Shown: positions 54,422-63,517, counted from the first letter of the stretch. The stretch is 64,000 bases of DNA from Fimbriimonadaceae bacterium (GCA_025934835.1 JAICWL010000005.1:1-64000), one strand, 5' to 3'. The notes: a model not told the origin generated them from the sequence alone. Numbers and translations: made by a program.

Positions 54422-55664
54422 GCCACTGACTGCGGGTGGCGAACTCGAGCCCCTACCCAGGGAGCGCAACGAAAACGGGCGAAAACCGGTGCTCCGGCCG
54501 CTCGCTCCATCGACCTATCTTCTCCGAAACGCGGGCAAAACTATCCCGCTGACGGGCGTCATCATGCTCGCGATCCTTCTGGTGGCGGGCATCATCTCGA
54601 TGATCGACTCGATCCCGTATTCCATCCGGACGATCTACAGCTATTCGAAGGAGATGTTGGGCGTTACCCCGCGCGGCGATCCTTCGTTGACGCCGAAGAT
54701 CATCGAGGAGATCAAGCGCAATTCGCCGGTTCCGCTCGATCGGGTCATGCTCTGCCGGGCGAGCAGTTCGCAGGTGCAGAGCATCGTCGGCAAGTGGCCT
54801 TTCGTGGTATTGGGCCTGAACCAGAGCGACACCCTGTATTACTTGAAGCGCCAGGGGTCGAAGCGGTTGATCGGAAGGCTGCCGAAGCCCGGCGCACCGG
54901 AAGCGATTGTGAGCACCCCGATCGCCAAGAACCTGGGCCTACGGCTAGACGATCCTCACGGCACGAAGCAGCAACGAGACGCCTCGGTGTTGCTAGGACC
55001 CGACAAAACTGACAGCTACTCGCCTCAATACGTCAAGGTGGTCGGCATTGCAGATACCGATCGCTGGCTCATGGTCGACTCGGTCGAATATCAGCGGGAG
55101 CATTATCTGCCGCCCGTGGACATCGCGCTCGTGTTCGCGAGGAACCCGGCCGATCAGGACCGGTTGGATCATTGGGCGGACAACCGTTTCAAGGGCCAAA
55201 GGGCGCAGATTTTCGCGTACTTTCAAATAGATAAGAGCACACGCGACATGTTCAAGACACTCTATGCAATCTTGAACATAGTGATCGGGACCTTGGTGCT
55301 CGTCATCACGTTTATGATGGGCATGCTGATGAACATCTATCAATCTCAGCGCCTTCAGGAATTCGGACTCTTGCAGGCGATCGGCTACACGAGGAAGCAG
55401 CTTCTGCGGCGTGTGGCCCTGGAGTCGGTCGCTGTTGTTGTGCTCGGCTGGGTGCTCGGCGTGTGCTTGGCGTTCGGCATGCTGAACGTCGTCAAGACGG
55501 TATTGATGGATCCCAAGGCGTACGCGTTGGATAGCCTCGACCCGATGGCTTATCGATACACGGCGCCGCTTCCATTTGCGATCTTGATCGTGGCGCTCGC
55601 GACCGTGATCATTCGTTTCAGGCGATTCGACCCCGTCGGCATCGTCGAGAGGCGGCTCGTATGA
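54405..55664 (+). CDS. ABC transporter permease (FtsX/MacB type)
   Basis: TTG start; IVIGTLVLVITFMMGMLMNIYQSQRLQEFGLLQAIGYTRKQLLRRVALESVAVVVLGWVLG. Confidence 0.88.
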   Translation: MAVKNEPLTAGGELEPLPRERNENGRKPVLRPLAPSTYLLRNAGKTIPLTGVIMLAILLVAGIISMIDSIPYSIRTIYSYSKEMLGVTPRGDPSLTPKIIEEIKRNSPVPLDRVMLCRASSSQVQSIVGKWPFVVLGLNQSDTLYYLKRQGSKRLIGRLPKPGAPEAIVSTPIAKNLGLRLDDPHGTKQQRDASVLLGPDKTDSYSPQYVKVVGIADTDRWLMVDSVEYQREHYLPPVDIALVFARNPADQDRLDHWADNRFKGQRAQIFAYFQIDKSTRDMFKTLYAILNIVIGTLVLVITFMMGMLMNIYQSQRLQEFGLLQAIGYTRKQLLRRVALESVAVVVLGWVLGVCLAFGMLNVVKTVLMDPKAYALDSLDPMAYRYTAPLPFAILIVALATVIIRFRRFDPVGIVERRLV

Positions 55665-56320
55665 TCGAGGCACGAGATGCCTCGCTGCTTTACAGCGACC
55701 ATGGGCGCGATGTGTTCGCTTGCCGCGACATCTGCATGGTCGTCGAAGAGAACGAGTTCCTCGGGATTCTGGGCCCATCGGGCTCGGGAAAGTCATCGCT
55801 CCTTTACCTTCTGAGCGGGCTCAAGATTCCGACGAGCGGCGACATCGTTTACCACGGCCGCAGTCTTCCGTCGATGCACGAAGACGAGCGGAGCAAATTG
55901 AGGTTGCGCGAGTTCGGGTTCGTGTTTCAACAGCCGTACTTGCTCGGCTATCTGACTGCCATCGAGAATGTGATGCTAGCCTCACCGAAAGCGTCCAGGG
56001 AAGAAGCATACGAGCTGTTGGAAAACCTCGGCCTTTCGGACAAGACTCACCGTCTGCCCCATGAGCTTAGCGGAGGCGAGCGGCAACGCGTTTGCGTCGC
56101 AAGAGCGCTGCTGGGCGATCCGCGCGTGATTTTCGCCGACGAGCCGACTGCGGCACTAGACCACCGAAACGGGCTGTCCGTCGTGAGCCTGTTGAACAGG
56201 CACCGTGGGAGCGGGTCCCTGGTAATGGTAACACACGACCCGTCGATGCTCTCGGAGGCCGACCGAGTCGTTCAACTGAATGACGGAACGATAGCTGAGG
56301 TTATGGCCGCGAGTGCCTAA
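55661..56320 (+). CDS. ABC transporter ATP-binding protein (LolD/MacB-like)
   Basis: LGILGPSGSGKSSLLYLLSGLKIPTSGDIVYHGRSL; LSGGERQRVCVARALLGDPRVIFADEPTAALD. Confidence 0.95.
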   Translation: MIEARDASLLYSDHGRDVFACRDICMVVEENEFLGILGPSGSGKSSLLYLLSGLKIPTSGDIVYHGRSLPSMHEDERSKLRLREFGFVFQQPYLLGYLTAIENVMLASPKASREEAYELLENLGLSDKTHRLPHELSGGERQRVCVARALLGDPRVIFADEPTAALDHRNGLSVVSLLNRHRGSGSLVMVTHDPSMLSEADRVVQLNDGTIAEVMAASA

Positions 56321-56337
56321 ACTTTATTATTGTTAAA

Positions 56338-56668
56338 TACAATGTAGGCGAACGAAAGCGGGTGTCCCTTCCCGTCCAATATATGTGTCCAGCGGTGGCA
56401 GGACGCTCAAATTCTTTTGGCCCATTTGCACTAAAAGAGGCGGCGTTCGGAACTCTCCGGAACCATACTCCAGTAAAGGGGGAAGAAGCCTGGAGGAGCG
56501 GCGAGCCAATAAAACTTTGCCGGTCTAATGGCGTCAAAGCCATCATACATCGTTCATGGTACCAAGGCATCTTCGGGGCCGCTTAGCTTACGAAGAGCCG
56601 ATCGCCTACTTAGGTAGGAAGTGGCATAGGCTGCCGGGAACAAGCAACCCGGCGGCCACTTTCTTTTT
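56338..56668 (+). ncRNA. candidate non-coding RNA ending in a strong intrinsic terminator
   Basis: TACAAT (56338-56343) as -10 candidate; no convincing CDS; terminator GAAGTGG..CTGCCGGG/CCCGGCGG..CCACTTT + TTTCTTTTT. Confidence 0.4.
56618..56668 (+). terminator. intrinsic terminator
   Basis: GAAGTGG(618-624) CTGCCGGG(631-638) AACAAGCAA CCCGGCGG(648-655) CCACTTT(656-662) then CTTTTT. Confidence 0.85.
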
Positions 56669-56691
56669 AAGGGCTGCGGTACGCTGAGCCC

Positions 56692-57021
56692 ATGAGCTGG
56701 CTTACTCTCGCTGTGCTGATCTATGCGCTCATCATGTTCGGTGGCGGAGTGGGCGGCTACGCGGTGGCGCATAGTCTCCCATCGCTGATCACCGGCATCG
56801 TAGCCGGGGTTCTGCTCGTGATCGCCGCCGTATTGGCGCGAACCAACTCAAAGGTGGGTTACGGCTTGGCCGCCGTCGTTGCTCTCGCCCTGGGGATCGT
56901 GTTCATCCGCAGATATTTCGAGACCGGTAAGCCGATGCCGAGCCTCGGGCTGCTCGGGCTTTCGGTCTTGATGCTCGTGGTCCTCGCCGCGGGCCACTTC
57001 ATGCTGAAGAACCCGTCGTAA
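56692..57021 (+). CDS. TMEM14-family small membrane protein
   Basis: MSWLTLAVLIYALIMFGGGVGGYAVAHSLPSLITGIVAGVLLVIAAVLARTNSKVGYGLAAVVALALGIVFIRRYFETGKPMPS. Confidence 0.8.
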   Translation: MSWLTLAVLIYALIMFGGGVGGYAVAHSLPSLITGIVAGVLLVIAAVLARTNSKVGYGLAAVVALALGIVFIRRYFETGKPMPSLGLLGLSVLMLVVLAAGHFMLKNPS

Positions 57022-57024
57022 GGC

Positions 57025-58020
57025 TTACTCGAAGCGAAGAATAGGCATCTGTCGAAGCTCGGCTTCCACGGGCCCTCTGCTCGTTTGAACAGTCACGGCC
57101 TCCATGGGAGCGGCCACCTCGTTCCGCATCATCGCGCCTGCTATCTCCCCGTAGATAGGCGAGAATACCGCACTCGTGACGATCCCTGCATCCGGTCGCG
57201 ATGGGTGAGTTATCGGGGCGCCGGCCTCGAGCGGAGCATCCGCGAGCAGCCCCATCCATGTACGGTTTGTGTGCCCCCTGCTGTGGATGCGCATGAGCAC
57301 CTCTTGACCGGTGTAGCAGCCCTTATTGTAGCTAACAGTCTTGGCCTCGAACGCGGGCCCCATCTCGGGCGGAAGGGTGCGGCCATCCATGTCTTGACCG
57401 AAAAGTGGGATGCCTGCTTCCAGGCGGGCGACCTCATACGCTTCGCGAGACACTCTTGGAAAATGCTTTGCGAGCTTGGCGAGCGTCTTGCGCTCCTCGG
57501 ACGGCACCCATATGTCCCAGCCTCCCATCCCGGAGTGGTTCGCACGCAGGCACAGCACCGGCACTTCGCCGATTCGCGATTCGGCGGCGTCCAGAGTAGG
57601 AAGCGTGACGAGATCCGAAAGCTCTCGACTAGCAGCCGGGCCCTGAATGCTCACAAGCGTGTACGAGCCGGTGAGGTCTTGGGCTTGGACGTCCTCCATA
57701 ATCACCATTTGGCGTACTCGCTCCATCAGCGCCGGCAGAGTCGAGCGATGGCAGGTAGAGACGAATCGTCCGTGTAATCCCCAAAGGTCGCAAGCGGCCT
57801 GCATTTGGCCGCTTGGCGCGCATATGCAAAAGGAGATCGAGGCGCCGAGATCAATCGACCTGAGGTTATTGGTCGCCTGTCCTTGCAGCCAGCCCTTGCG
57901 GTCTTCGCCCGTAAAGCTGACGAGAGACAGGAAGTCCAACTCGACTATGCCGGCCCCGTCTCTAAGCAGGTCGTAGCCTTGCACGCTCGTGTTCCTCGCT
58001 GGATTCAAAACATCGGACAT
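57025..58020 (-). CDS. ygfZ: folate-binding YgfZ/GcvT-like protein
   Basis: ARLEAGIPLFGQDMDGRTLPPEMGPAFEAKTVSYNKGCYTGQEVLMRIHSRG signature. Confidence 0.9.
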   Translation of the reverse strand: MSDVLNPARNTSVQGYDLLRDGAGIVELDFLSLVSFTGEDRKGWLQGQATNNLRSIDLGASISFCICAPSGQMQAACDLWGLHGRFVSTCHRSTLPALMERVRQMVIMEDVQAQDLTGSYTLVSIQGPAASRELSDLVTLPTLDAAESRIGEVPVLCLRANHSGMGGWDIWVPSEERKTLAKLAKHFPRVSREAYEVARLEAGIPLFGQDMDGRTLPPEMGPAFEAKTVSYNKGCYTGQEVLMRIHSRGHTNRTWMGLLADAPLEAGAPITHPSRPDAGIVTSAVFSPIYGEIAGAMMRNEVAAPMEAVTVQTSRGPVEAELRQMPILRFE

Positions 58021-58166
58021 TGCAAACAATCCTTGCCGCCGGGGTGCGATCGGCAAATCTAATGAGGCGCCCCGGTCCCTGGGCTGCATTGGTCAGCGGG
58101 CTTCAACCACCGCGGTGGACGCCCAACTTTCTTTTACGAACCTTTTCTATACTGAGTGTCGTTCCC

Positions 58167-58970
58167 ATGAACCCGTTCTTCGCAGGTCTCGCATTTGGGC
58201 TAGTGTTTCTGGGCGGCTCTCAGGTAAGGCGGTTCGAGAGAGACGCCGCGAAGGAGATCCGCACCAAGCTCTCCGGGCCGGAGGCGCGGGTATCGGTCCA
58301 GGCCGATGTGGGTCCGGAAGCCATCTTTGGCGATGTTCACGGGGCGGTGATACGAGCCTCGAATTTCTCAACTGATGGGCTGCCCCTCTTCACGGAGCCG
58401 CACAGATCCACTCGGGGAATCCTGCGCTCGCTAAGAATCGAACTGGAGAGCTTCGATCTCAATGGCCTGCACGTACTCCGGCTTTCGTCTTCGATCCCGG
58501 ATTGCCGCTTCGATCTCGGCCTTGCGTTGAGGCACCACAAGATCAGGCTCACGCGCAGCGGAGTTGGTGAAGGCGAGGTCGAGATCGCTCAGGACGACCT
58601 GGCCAAGTTCATATTGAGGAAATTCCACGAGATCAAGCGCGTCACCGTGAGGATCGACCGAGGGAAGGCGTATGTTGTCGGCTACGGTGAATTCGTAATT
58701 TTCAAGACAGACTTTTCTGTGGTCGCGGACCTGGTTCCGATTGGCGGCTCGAAGATCGGCCTGGCTAATGCGACGATACTGCTGGGCGGCCGGCGGACCG
58801 ATCCCGATTCCGAGAAGATCCTGATGGACACTCTAAATCCCGTTGTAGATTTGGATCGCGACCTCAAGCTGTACGGAGCGGTCGACGTGAAAGAGGTGAT
58901 CCTGTCGGACGGGATTCTGAAGGCGCGCGGCGCCACGCGCATTCCGGACGACCCGCTCGGGCGGCCGTAG
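58167..58970 (+). CDS. DUF2993 (LmeA-like) family protein
   Basis: MNPFFAGLAFGLVFLGG leader; KLSGPEARVSVQADVGPEAIFGDVHGAVIRASNFSTDGLPLF. Confidence 0.65.
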   Translation: MNPFFAGLAFGLVFLGGSQVRRFERDAAKEIRTKLSGPEARVSVQADVGPEAIFGDVHGAVIRASNFSTDGLPLFTEPHRSTRGILRSLRIELESFDLNGLHVLRLSSSIPDCRFDLGLALRHHKIRLTRSGVGEGEVEIAQDDLAKFILRKFHEIKRVTVRIDRGKAYVVGYGEFVIFKTDFSVVADLVPIGGSKIGLANATILLGGRRTDPDSEKILMDTLNPVVDLDRDLKLYGAVDVKEVILSDGILKARGATRIPDDPLGRP

Positions 58971-59027
58971 CCTGGAATCTTCTGGGCGATCGTGGGGTTT
59001 GTTCGCTTGGTGTATCCTTTGCCGCAA

Positions 59028-59738
59028 ATGCCGCCAGGCGACAAGCCCGAGGTGTCCGTACTAGTGCCGGCCTTGAACGAACAGGACACGATCGCCGAGG
59101 TCGTCGAGCGGTCTCTGGCTCTGCCCCTTCGAGTCCAGGTGATTGTTATCGATGACGGCAGTACGGACGCTACCTTCGAGCGGCTTCAGCCGTACTGCTC
59201 GCAGATCACTTTGCTGAGGAACGACCGGCCGCAAGGAAAGGGAAGCGCCATACGCCAAGCCATGCCTTATGCCGAAGGCGAGGCTGTGATCATTCAGGAT
59301 GCCGACCTCGAATACTTCCCGGAGGAGATCCCGAAGCTGATTCGGCCCATCTTGGATGGATCTGCGGACGTGGTCTATGGGACACGGTTTTCCCATGGCT
59401 TGCCTGCGGCCATGGCCCTGCCGAACAAGCTGGTGAACGTGTTACTCGCCCTTGCCGTGCGCGGACTTTACTTTCACAAGCTGACCGATGAGGCCACCTG
59501 CTACAAGGCTTTTCGGACTTCCGTGCTCCAGTCGATGGACCTCCGATGCCGACGATTCGAGTTTTGCCCGGAAGTGACCGCAAAGTCGCTGCGGCTCGGA
59601 AGAAACATCGTCGAAGTTCCTATTTCCTACGAGCCGCGCTCGAAGGCGGCCGGCAAGAAAATCCGCTGGACAGATGCGCCGGACGCCTTTTGGACTTTGC
59701 TTCGCTACAGGCTCTGGAAAGGTCCTTCCGGCAAGTGA
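59028..59738 (+). CDS. GT2-family glycosyltransferase (dolichyl/polyprenyl-phosphate mannosyltransferase-like)
   Basis: PEVSVLVPALNEQDTIAEVVERSLALPLRVQVIVIDDGSTDATFERL..NDRPQGKGSAIRQAMPYAEGEAVIIQDADLEYFPEEIPKLI. Confidence 0.93.
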   Translation: MPPGDKPEVSVLVPALNEQDTIAEVVERSLALPLRVQVIVIDDGSTDATFERLQPYCSQITLLRNDRPQGKGSAIRQAMPYAEGEAVIIQDADLEYFPEEIPKLIRPILDGSADVVYGTRFSHGLPAAMALPNKLVNVLLALAVRGLYFHKLTDEATCYKAFRTSVLQSMDLRCRRFEFCPEVTAKSLRLGRNIVEVPISYEPRSKAAGKKIRWTDAPDAFWTLLRYRLWKGPSGK

Positions 59739-59777
59739 TAGTTGCCGCCCCAAGGCGTGTGAGGCTATTCTGCTGGC

Positions 59778-61424
59778 ATGGATGCCAAGGCGCTGAATCG
59801 AATGCTCGAGCTTCGTGTGCGTGATCTCGCAGCGCGCCCGCTGCCTCGGAACCGCGAGGAACACGCTCAGCGTGTCGCTGCGGAGCGGGATGAGCTTCTA
59901 CGCTGCCTCGGTATTTATCCGTTGCCTCCCCGCACCGACCTCAAATCCGAGGTGACTGGAACGATCCAACGCGAGCGGTATCGAATCGACAAGCTGCGCT
60001 ATGAATCGCGCCCGGGCGAACTCGTGACTGCGCATTTATACCTGCCGGAAGGCGAAGGTCCGTTCCCGGTGATTTTGAATCCACACGGGCATTGGCAGTA
60101 CAAGAAGTGCGAGCCTGTCGTCCAGGCGAGGGGGATCAGCTTGGCGCTCCAGGGGTTCGCCGCCCTTGTAATTGATTCCCCTGGCGTTTCGTGGGACGAC
60201 AACGATCAGAACGAGCGCAAAGCGATGGGGCCGCACGATGATTGGTTCCTCCAAATGGGCTCCCCCGTGACAGGGGTTTATGTCTGGGACCTGATGCGTG
60301 GGCTGGACTACCTAGAAACGCGCCCGGAGATCGACTCCAAGCGCGTGGGAGTAACAGGTGCCAGCGGCGGCGGGCTGACGTCGATGTACGCGTTCGCCGT
60401 TGATACGAGGATCGGGGCCGCCGTGCCCGTGGCATATCCGGCGAGCTATGAAGACATGCCGTTCAACGGATGCCTGTGCAACCACGTACCTGGGGCGCTG
60501 CTTCTCGGCGACCGCTCGGACGTTCTCGCGATGCGCGCTCCCGCGCCGGTTATGGTCATCGGTGCGATGATCGACGAGGAGTTTCCCGCCGAGGGCACGA
60601 AGCGCACTTATTCGAAGCTTCAGTCGATATACAAGCTGTACCGCGAGCAGGCCAAAGTGAGGATGGAGCTCGTCGAGGGCGGCCACGACTACTCACGCCG
60701 CATGCGGGAAGCGATGATCGCGTTCTTTCGAGAGCATCTGATGGGTGAGAAGCCCAAGCCGTACGTGGTGGAAGCGCGCCCGCTTACGGATGGAGGCCTC
60801 GTTCCCTACCCGAGCGGCACTGTGCCGCCGGATGACCCCGGCTTGCTGGTGACACGCTGGGATCAGCGCCAGACGACTACTTTCCGGGAGCTGCTGCACA
60901 CTTCGCTCATCAACCCCTATCCGAAGGAGTTATCCGCCGAGCATCGCCTGGTGCGCTGGGGCAAATACGGGAAGCTGCCTCTCGCGCAGGCAGGCGGCGC
61001 GCTCAAGCTCGCTGATGAGCCGAACAACGACGCTGGGGTCATCACCCTGCCGATCGAGCATTTGGACGAGCGGTCGTGCATCTATATCGGTTTGAGCCCG
61101 GCGGAGTTCTTTGCGCAGGTCCTTCATTTGCTTTGTCCGGGCGGACCGGAGGGATGGGAATCGGTTGGCGCGCATGGCGACATCCTGACCTCGATGATCG
61201 CCTCGATGAAGACTTTGGCGGGCAAGCCGAAGGAGGAGGAGCAACCCACGGAAGTCGTTGCGACCGGCCCTGTGGCCAGCATGACTGCCAAGCACCTCAA
61301 GCTGTTGCGGCCGGAGCTTACCGTGTCGATTTCGCACGATTTCAAGAGCTGGGATGACGTGCTTGCCTCCGGCGTTCGACAGATCGCCATGCCGAAGGCG
61401 CGCTACCTCGCCTGGCCGTTCTAG
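59778..61424 (+). CDS. alpha/beta hydrolase (acetyl-xylan-esterase-like)
   Basis: VILNPHGHWQYKK...ALQGFAALVIDSPGVSWDDNDQNERKAMG...RVGVTGASGGGLTSMYAFAVDTRI...VEGGHDYSRRMREAMIAFFREHL. Confidence 0.85.
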   Translation: MDAKALNRMLELRVRDLAARPLPRNREEHAQRVAAERDELLRCLGIYPLPPRTDLKSEVTGTIQRERYRIDKLRYESRPGELVTAHLYLPEGEGPFPVILNPHGHWQYKKCEPVVQARGISLALQGFAALVIDSPGVSWDDNDQNERKAMGPHDDWFLQMGSPVTGVYVWDLMRGLDYLETRPEIDSKRVGVTGASGGGLTSMYAFAVDTRIGAAVPVAYPASYEDMPFNGCLCNHVPGALLLGDRSDVLAMRAPAPVMVIGAMIDEEFPAEGTKRTYSKLQSIYKLYREQAKVRMELVEGGHDYSRRMREAMIAFFREHLMGEKPKPYVVEARPLTDGGLVPYPSGTVPPDDPGLLVTRWDQRQTTTFRELLHTSLINPYPKELSAEHRLVRWGKYGKLPLAQAGGALKLADEPNNDAGVITLPIEHLDERSCIYIGLSPAEFFAQVLHLLCPGGPEGWESVGAHGDILTSMIASMKTLAGKPKEEEQPTEVVATGPVASMTAKHLKLLRPELTVSISHDFKSWDDVLASGVRQIAMPKARYLAWPF

Positions 61425-62302
61425 CTCGACGTCGACGCGCCCCCGTCGGGATGCAGAATCTGTCCGGTCATGTACGACGCGTCATCTGATGCGAGGAAAA
61501 CAAAGCACGGAGCGACCTCTTCGGGCTGGCCCGGCCGCTTCATCGGCGTATCCTGGCCGAACTTCGCGACATGTTCGCTCGTGAACGTCGAGGGAATGAG
61601 TGGCGTCCAGATGGGTCCAGGGGCAACACCATTCACTCGGATTCCCTTTTCAGCAAGGGAGAGCGACAGTGACCGCGTAAACGCCGTGATGGCGCCCTTC
61701 GTGGACGAGTAGTCCAGGAGGTGCTCGGAGCCCTCGTACATAGTGACGGACGTCGTATTGATGATTGCGCCGCCCGGCTGGATGTGCGGAAGGGCAGCCT
61801 TGGCCAAGAAGAACATGGCGAATAGGTTCGTTCGGAACGTGCGGACTAGCTGCTCCTCCGAAATGCCCTCGATCGATTCTTGAGGATGCTGCTCCGCGGC
61901 GTTATTGACGAGCACATCGATCCCGCCAAGCTCGCGCACCGTCTGTTCGACAGCGGACCGGCAGAACTGCTCGAAGCCAATGTCGCCCGCGATCAGGATG
62001 CATTTGCGGCCCTCTTTCTCGACGAGCTGCTTGGTCTCCTGCGCATCGTTGTGCTCGTTCAGATACACAATCGCCACGTCGGCGCCTTCTTTGGCGAATA
62101 GCACGCTCACCGACCGTCCGATTCCGCTGTCTCCACCTGTCACGAGCGCCCTCTTGCCGACGAGCTTGCCGGCTGGGCGATATTCGGGCCGCTCGAACTC
62201 CGGCCTCGGGTGCATTTCACTTTCGATGCCGGGTTCGCGGTCTTGATGCTGCGGAGGCAGTCCGTGCTTATCCTGTCGTGAGGTGTGCTCTTTCTGTGCC
62301 AT
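61421..62302 (-). CDS. SDR-family oxidoreductase
   Basis: KRALVTGGDSGIGRSVSVLFAKEGADVAIVYLNEHNDAQET..; LDYSSTKGAITAFTRSL; IRVNGVAPGPIWTPLIPS; MTGQILHPDGGAS. Confidence 0.94.
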   Translation of the reverse strand: MAQKEHTSRQDKHGLPPQHQDREPGIESEMHPRPEFERPEYRPAGKLVGKRALVTGGDSGIGRSVSVLFAKEGADVAIVYLNEHNDAQETKQLVEKEGRKCILIAGDIGFEQFCRSAVEQTVRELGGIDVLVNNAAEQHPQESIEGISEEQLVRTFRTNLFAMFFLAKAALPHIQPGGAIINTTSVTMYEGSEHLLDYSSTKGAITAFTRSLSLSLAEKGIRVNGVAPGPIWTPLIPSTFTSEHVAKFGQDTPMKRPGQPEEVAPCFVFLASDDASYMTGQILHPDGGASTSS

Positions 62303-62375
62303 TCCGGTCTCCGTGGCCCGAGTGGCTACGGGCCTAGTGGCGTGACGGACCACGAGGGGGGAGGGTTCCGCGGGG

Positions 62376-63011
62376 TCAGAGCAAACTGATGGCGCTTTCG
62401 ATCGGGTCGGCAACCGCATCGGCCGCTACTCCTACAGCCCACGAGTGCCAGCCCGGAACTGGATGCGTCCACGACCGCGAGAACCACGCGAAGCTTCTCA
62501 TTACACCGTCTGCACACATGAGCTCCCTGCGCCGATTCCAATACTCTCCGGTCCTGCCGCTCCACTCGTCAACGACTTGGTTCGTAGCCTCGGACCCGGG
62601 GAAGAGTCGCGCGTAGATGTTCTCGTCGGCAAGCTGATCGGCTTCGTAGCCGAGGGCGCGGCGAGCTTCGAGGTTGCAATAAGCGATGCGCGTCCTGTCG
62701 TCGAAACCGAGCACGAGCACGGGCAAGTTTTCGACTATGGTGCGCCAACAATCTTCGCGGCGGCTTAGCTCGTCATAAGCCAATTTGAGCGATATAGCGA
62801 GCGCCTGAGTGCGGCTAGCCGCCGCGAGCTTTTGCCGGATCCTATCCCAGTAGGTGCGAACGGTTTTCGAGCCGATCTCGAGTCGCAATGCGATCTCTTT
62901 GTCCGTCAGACCCTCGGCGGCGAGCAGAAGAACTTCCCGCTCCCGGTCGGACAAGACGCCGTTACGTATGCTGACTTCGAGCGAACTCATCGATTTCGGA
63001 GAGGCCGGCAC
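62376..63011 (-). CDS. LuxR-type HTH regulator with C-terminal PAS-like domain
   Basis: LSDREREVLLLAAEGLTDKEIALRLEIGSKTVRTYWDRIRQKLAAASRTQAL then WRTIVENLPVLVLGFDDRTRIAYCNLEARRALGYEADQL. Confidence 0.85.
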   Translation of the reverse strand: MPASPKSMSSLEVSIRNGVLSDREREVLLLAAEGLTDKEIALRLEIGSKTVRTYWDRIRQKLAAASRTQALAISLKLAYDELSRREDCWRTIVENLPVLVLGFDDRTRIAYCNLEARRALGYEADQLADENIYARLFPGSEATNQVVDEWSGRTGEYWNRRRELMCADGVMRSFAWFSRSWTHPVPGWHSWAVGVAADAVADPIESAISLL

Positions 63012-63055
63012 GAGTTTATGACGATATTTATTGAAGTATCGCCTAGAAGAATTGT

Positions 63056-63433
63056 CTATTTTGGCCGTCTCGGGGCGGAGCGAACGAGTGTGATCAGAAC
63101 GCCTGCCTCGTCGGCGATCGCGTCCATGGGGGGCAGCCGCTTGGATAGGTCGATCTGAACCTTCGAGACCATTGGGAACCGATCCAGCAGAGTCTTGCCA
63201 ATATGGCTCGCTGCACGTTCGACGGTGCGAAACTTCTGGCTCGAAGCGGCTCGTAGCGCCATCTGGGATGCTGCGCCATAGTCCACCGTGTCGCCGATCG
63301 CGTCAGTACTGTCGGCCGACCCTTCGACGTCCAGCTCGAGGCTCAAAGAATATCGATGCCCGATGGACTGCTCCTCTTCGGAGACGCCGTGGTAGCCATA
63401 GAACTCTAGCCCGTTCACGTACAGCACGAACAT
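63056..63433 (-). CDS. folB: dihydroneopterin aldolase
   Basis: MFVLYVNGLEFYGYHGVSEEEQSIGHRYSLSLELDVEGSADSTDAIGDTVDYGAASQ. Confidence 0.93.
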   Translation of the reverse strand: MFVLYVNGLEFYGYHGVSEEEQSIGHRYSLSLELDVEGSADSTDAIGDTVDYGAASQMALRAASSQKFRTVERAASHIGKTLLDRFPMVSKVQIDLSKRLPPMDAIADEAGVLITLVRSAPRRPK

Positions 63434-63489
63434 GGCCTATTATGGGGTTTCGGACCAGGCTGGTTGGGCCCGACCGGGGCGCGTCGTGC

Positions 63490-63495
63490 TATACT
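63490..63495 (+). promoter_or_regulatory. extended -10 promoter element for nusA
   Basis: TGC-TATACT immediately upstream of the leader. Confidence 0.45.
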
Positions 63496-63517
63496 AAAGA
63501 AAAACTAGGCACCGGAG

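Noticed and set aside
56362-56586. 74-aa ORF on the + strand in the candidate ncRNA
   Set aside because: GTG start, no motif, overlaps hairpins and an opposite ORF; not supported as coding, though not excluded.
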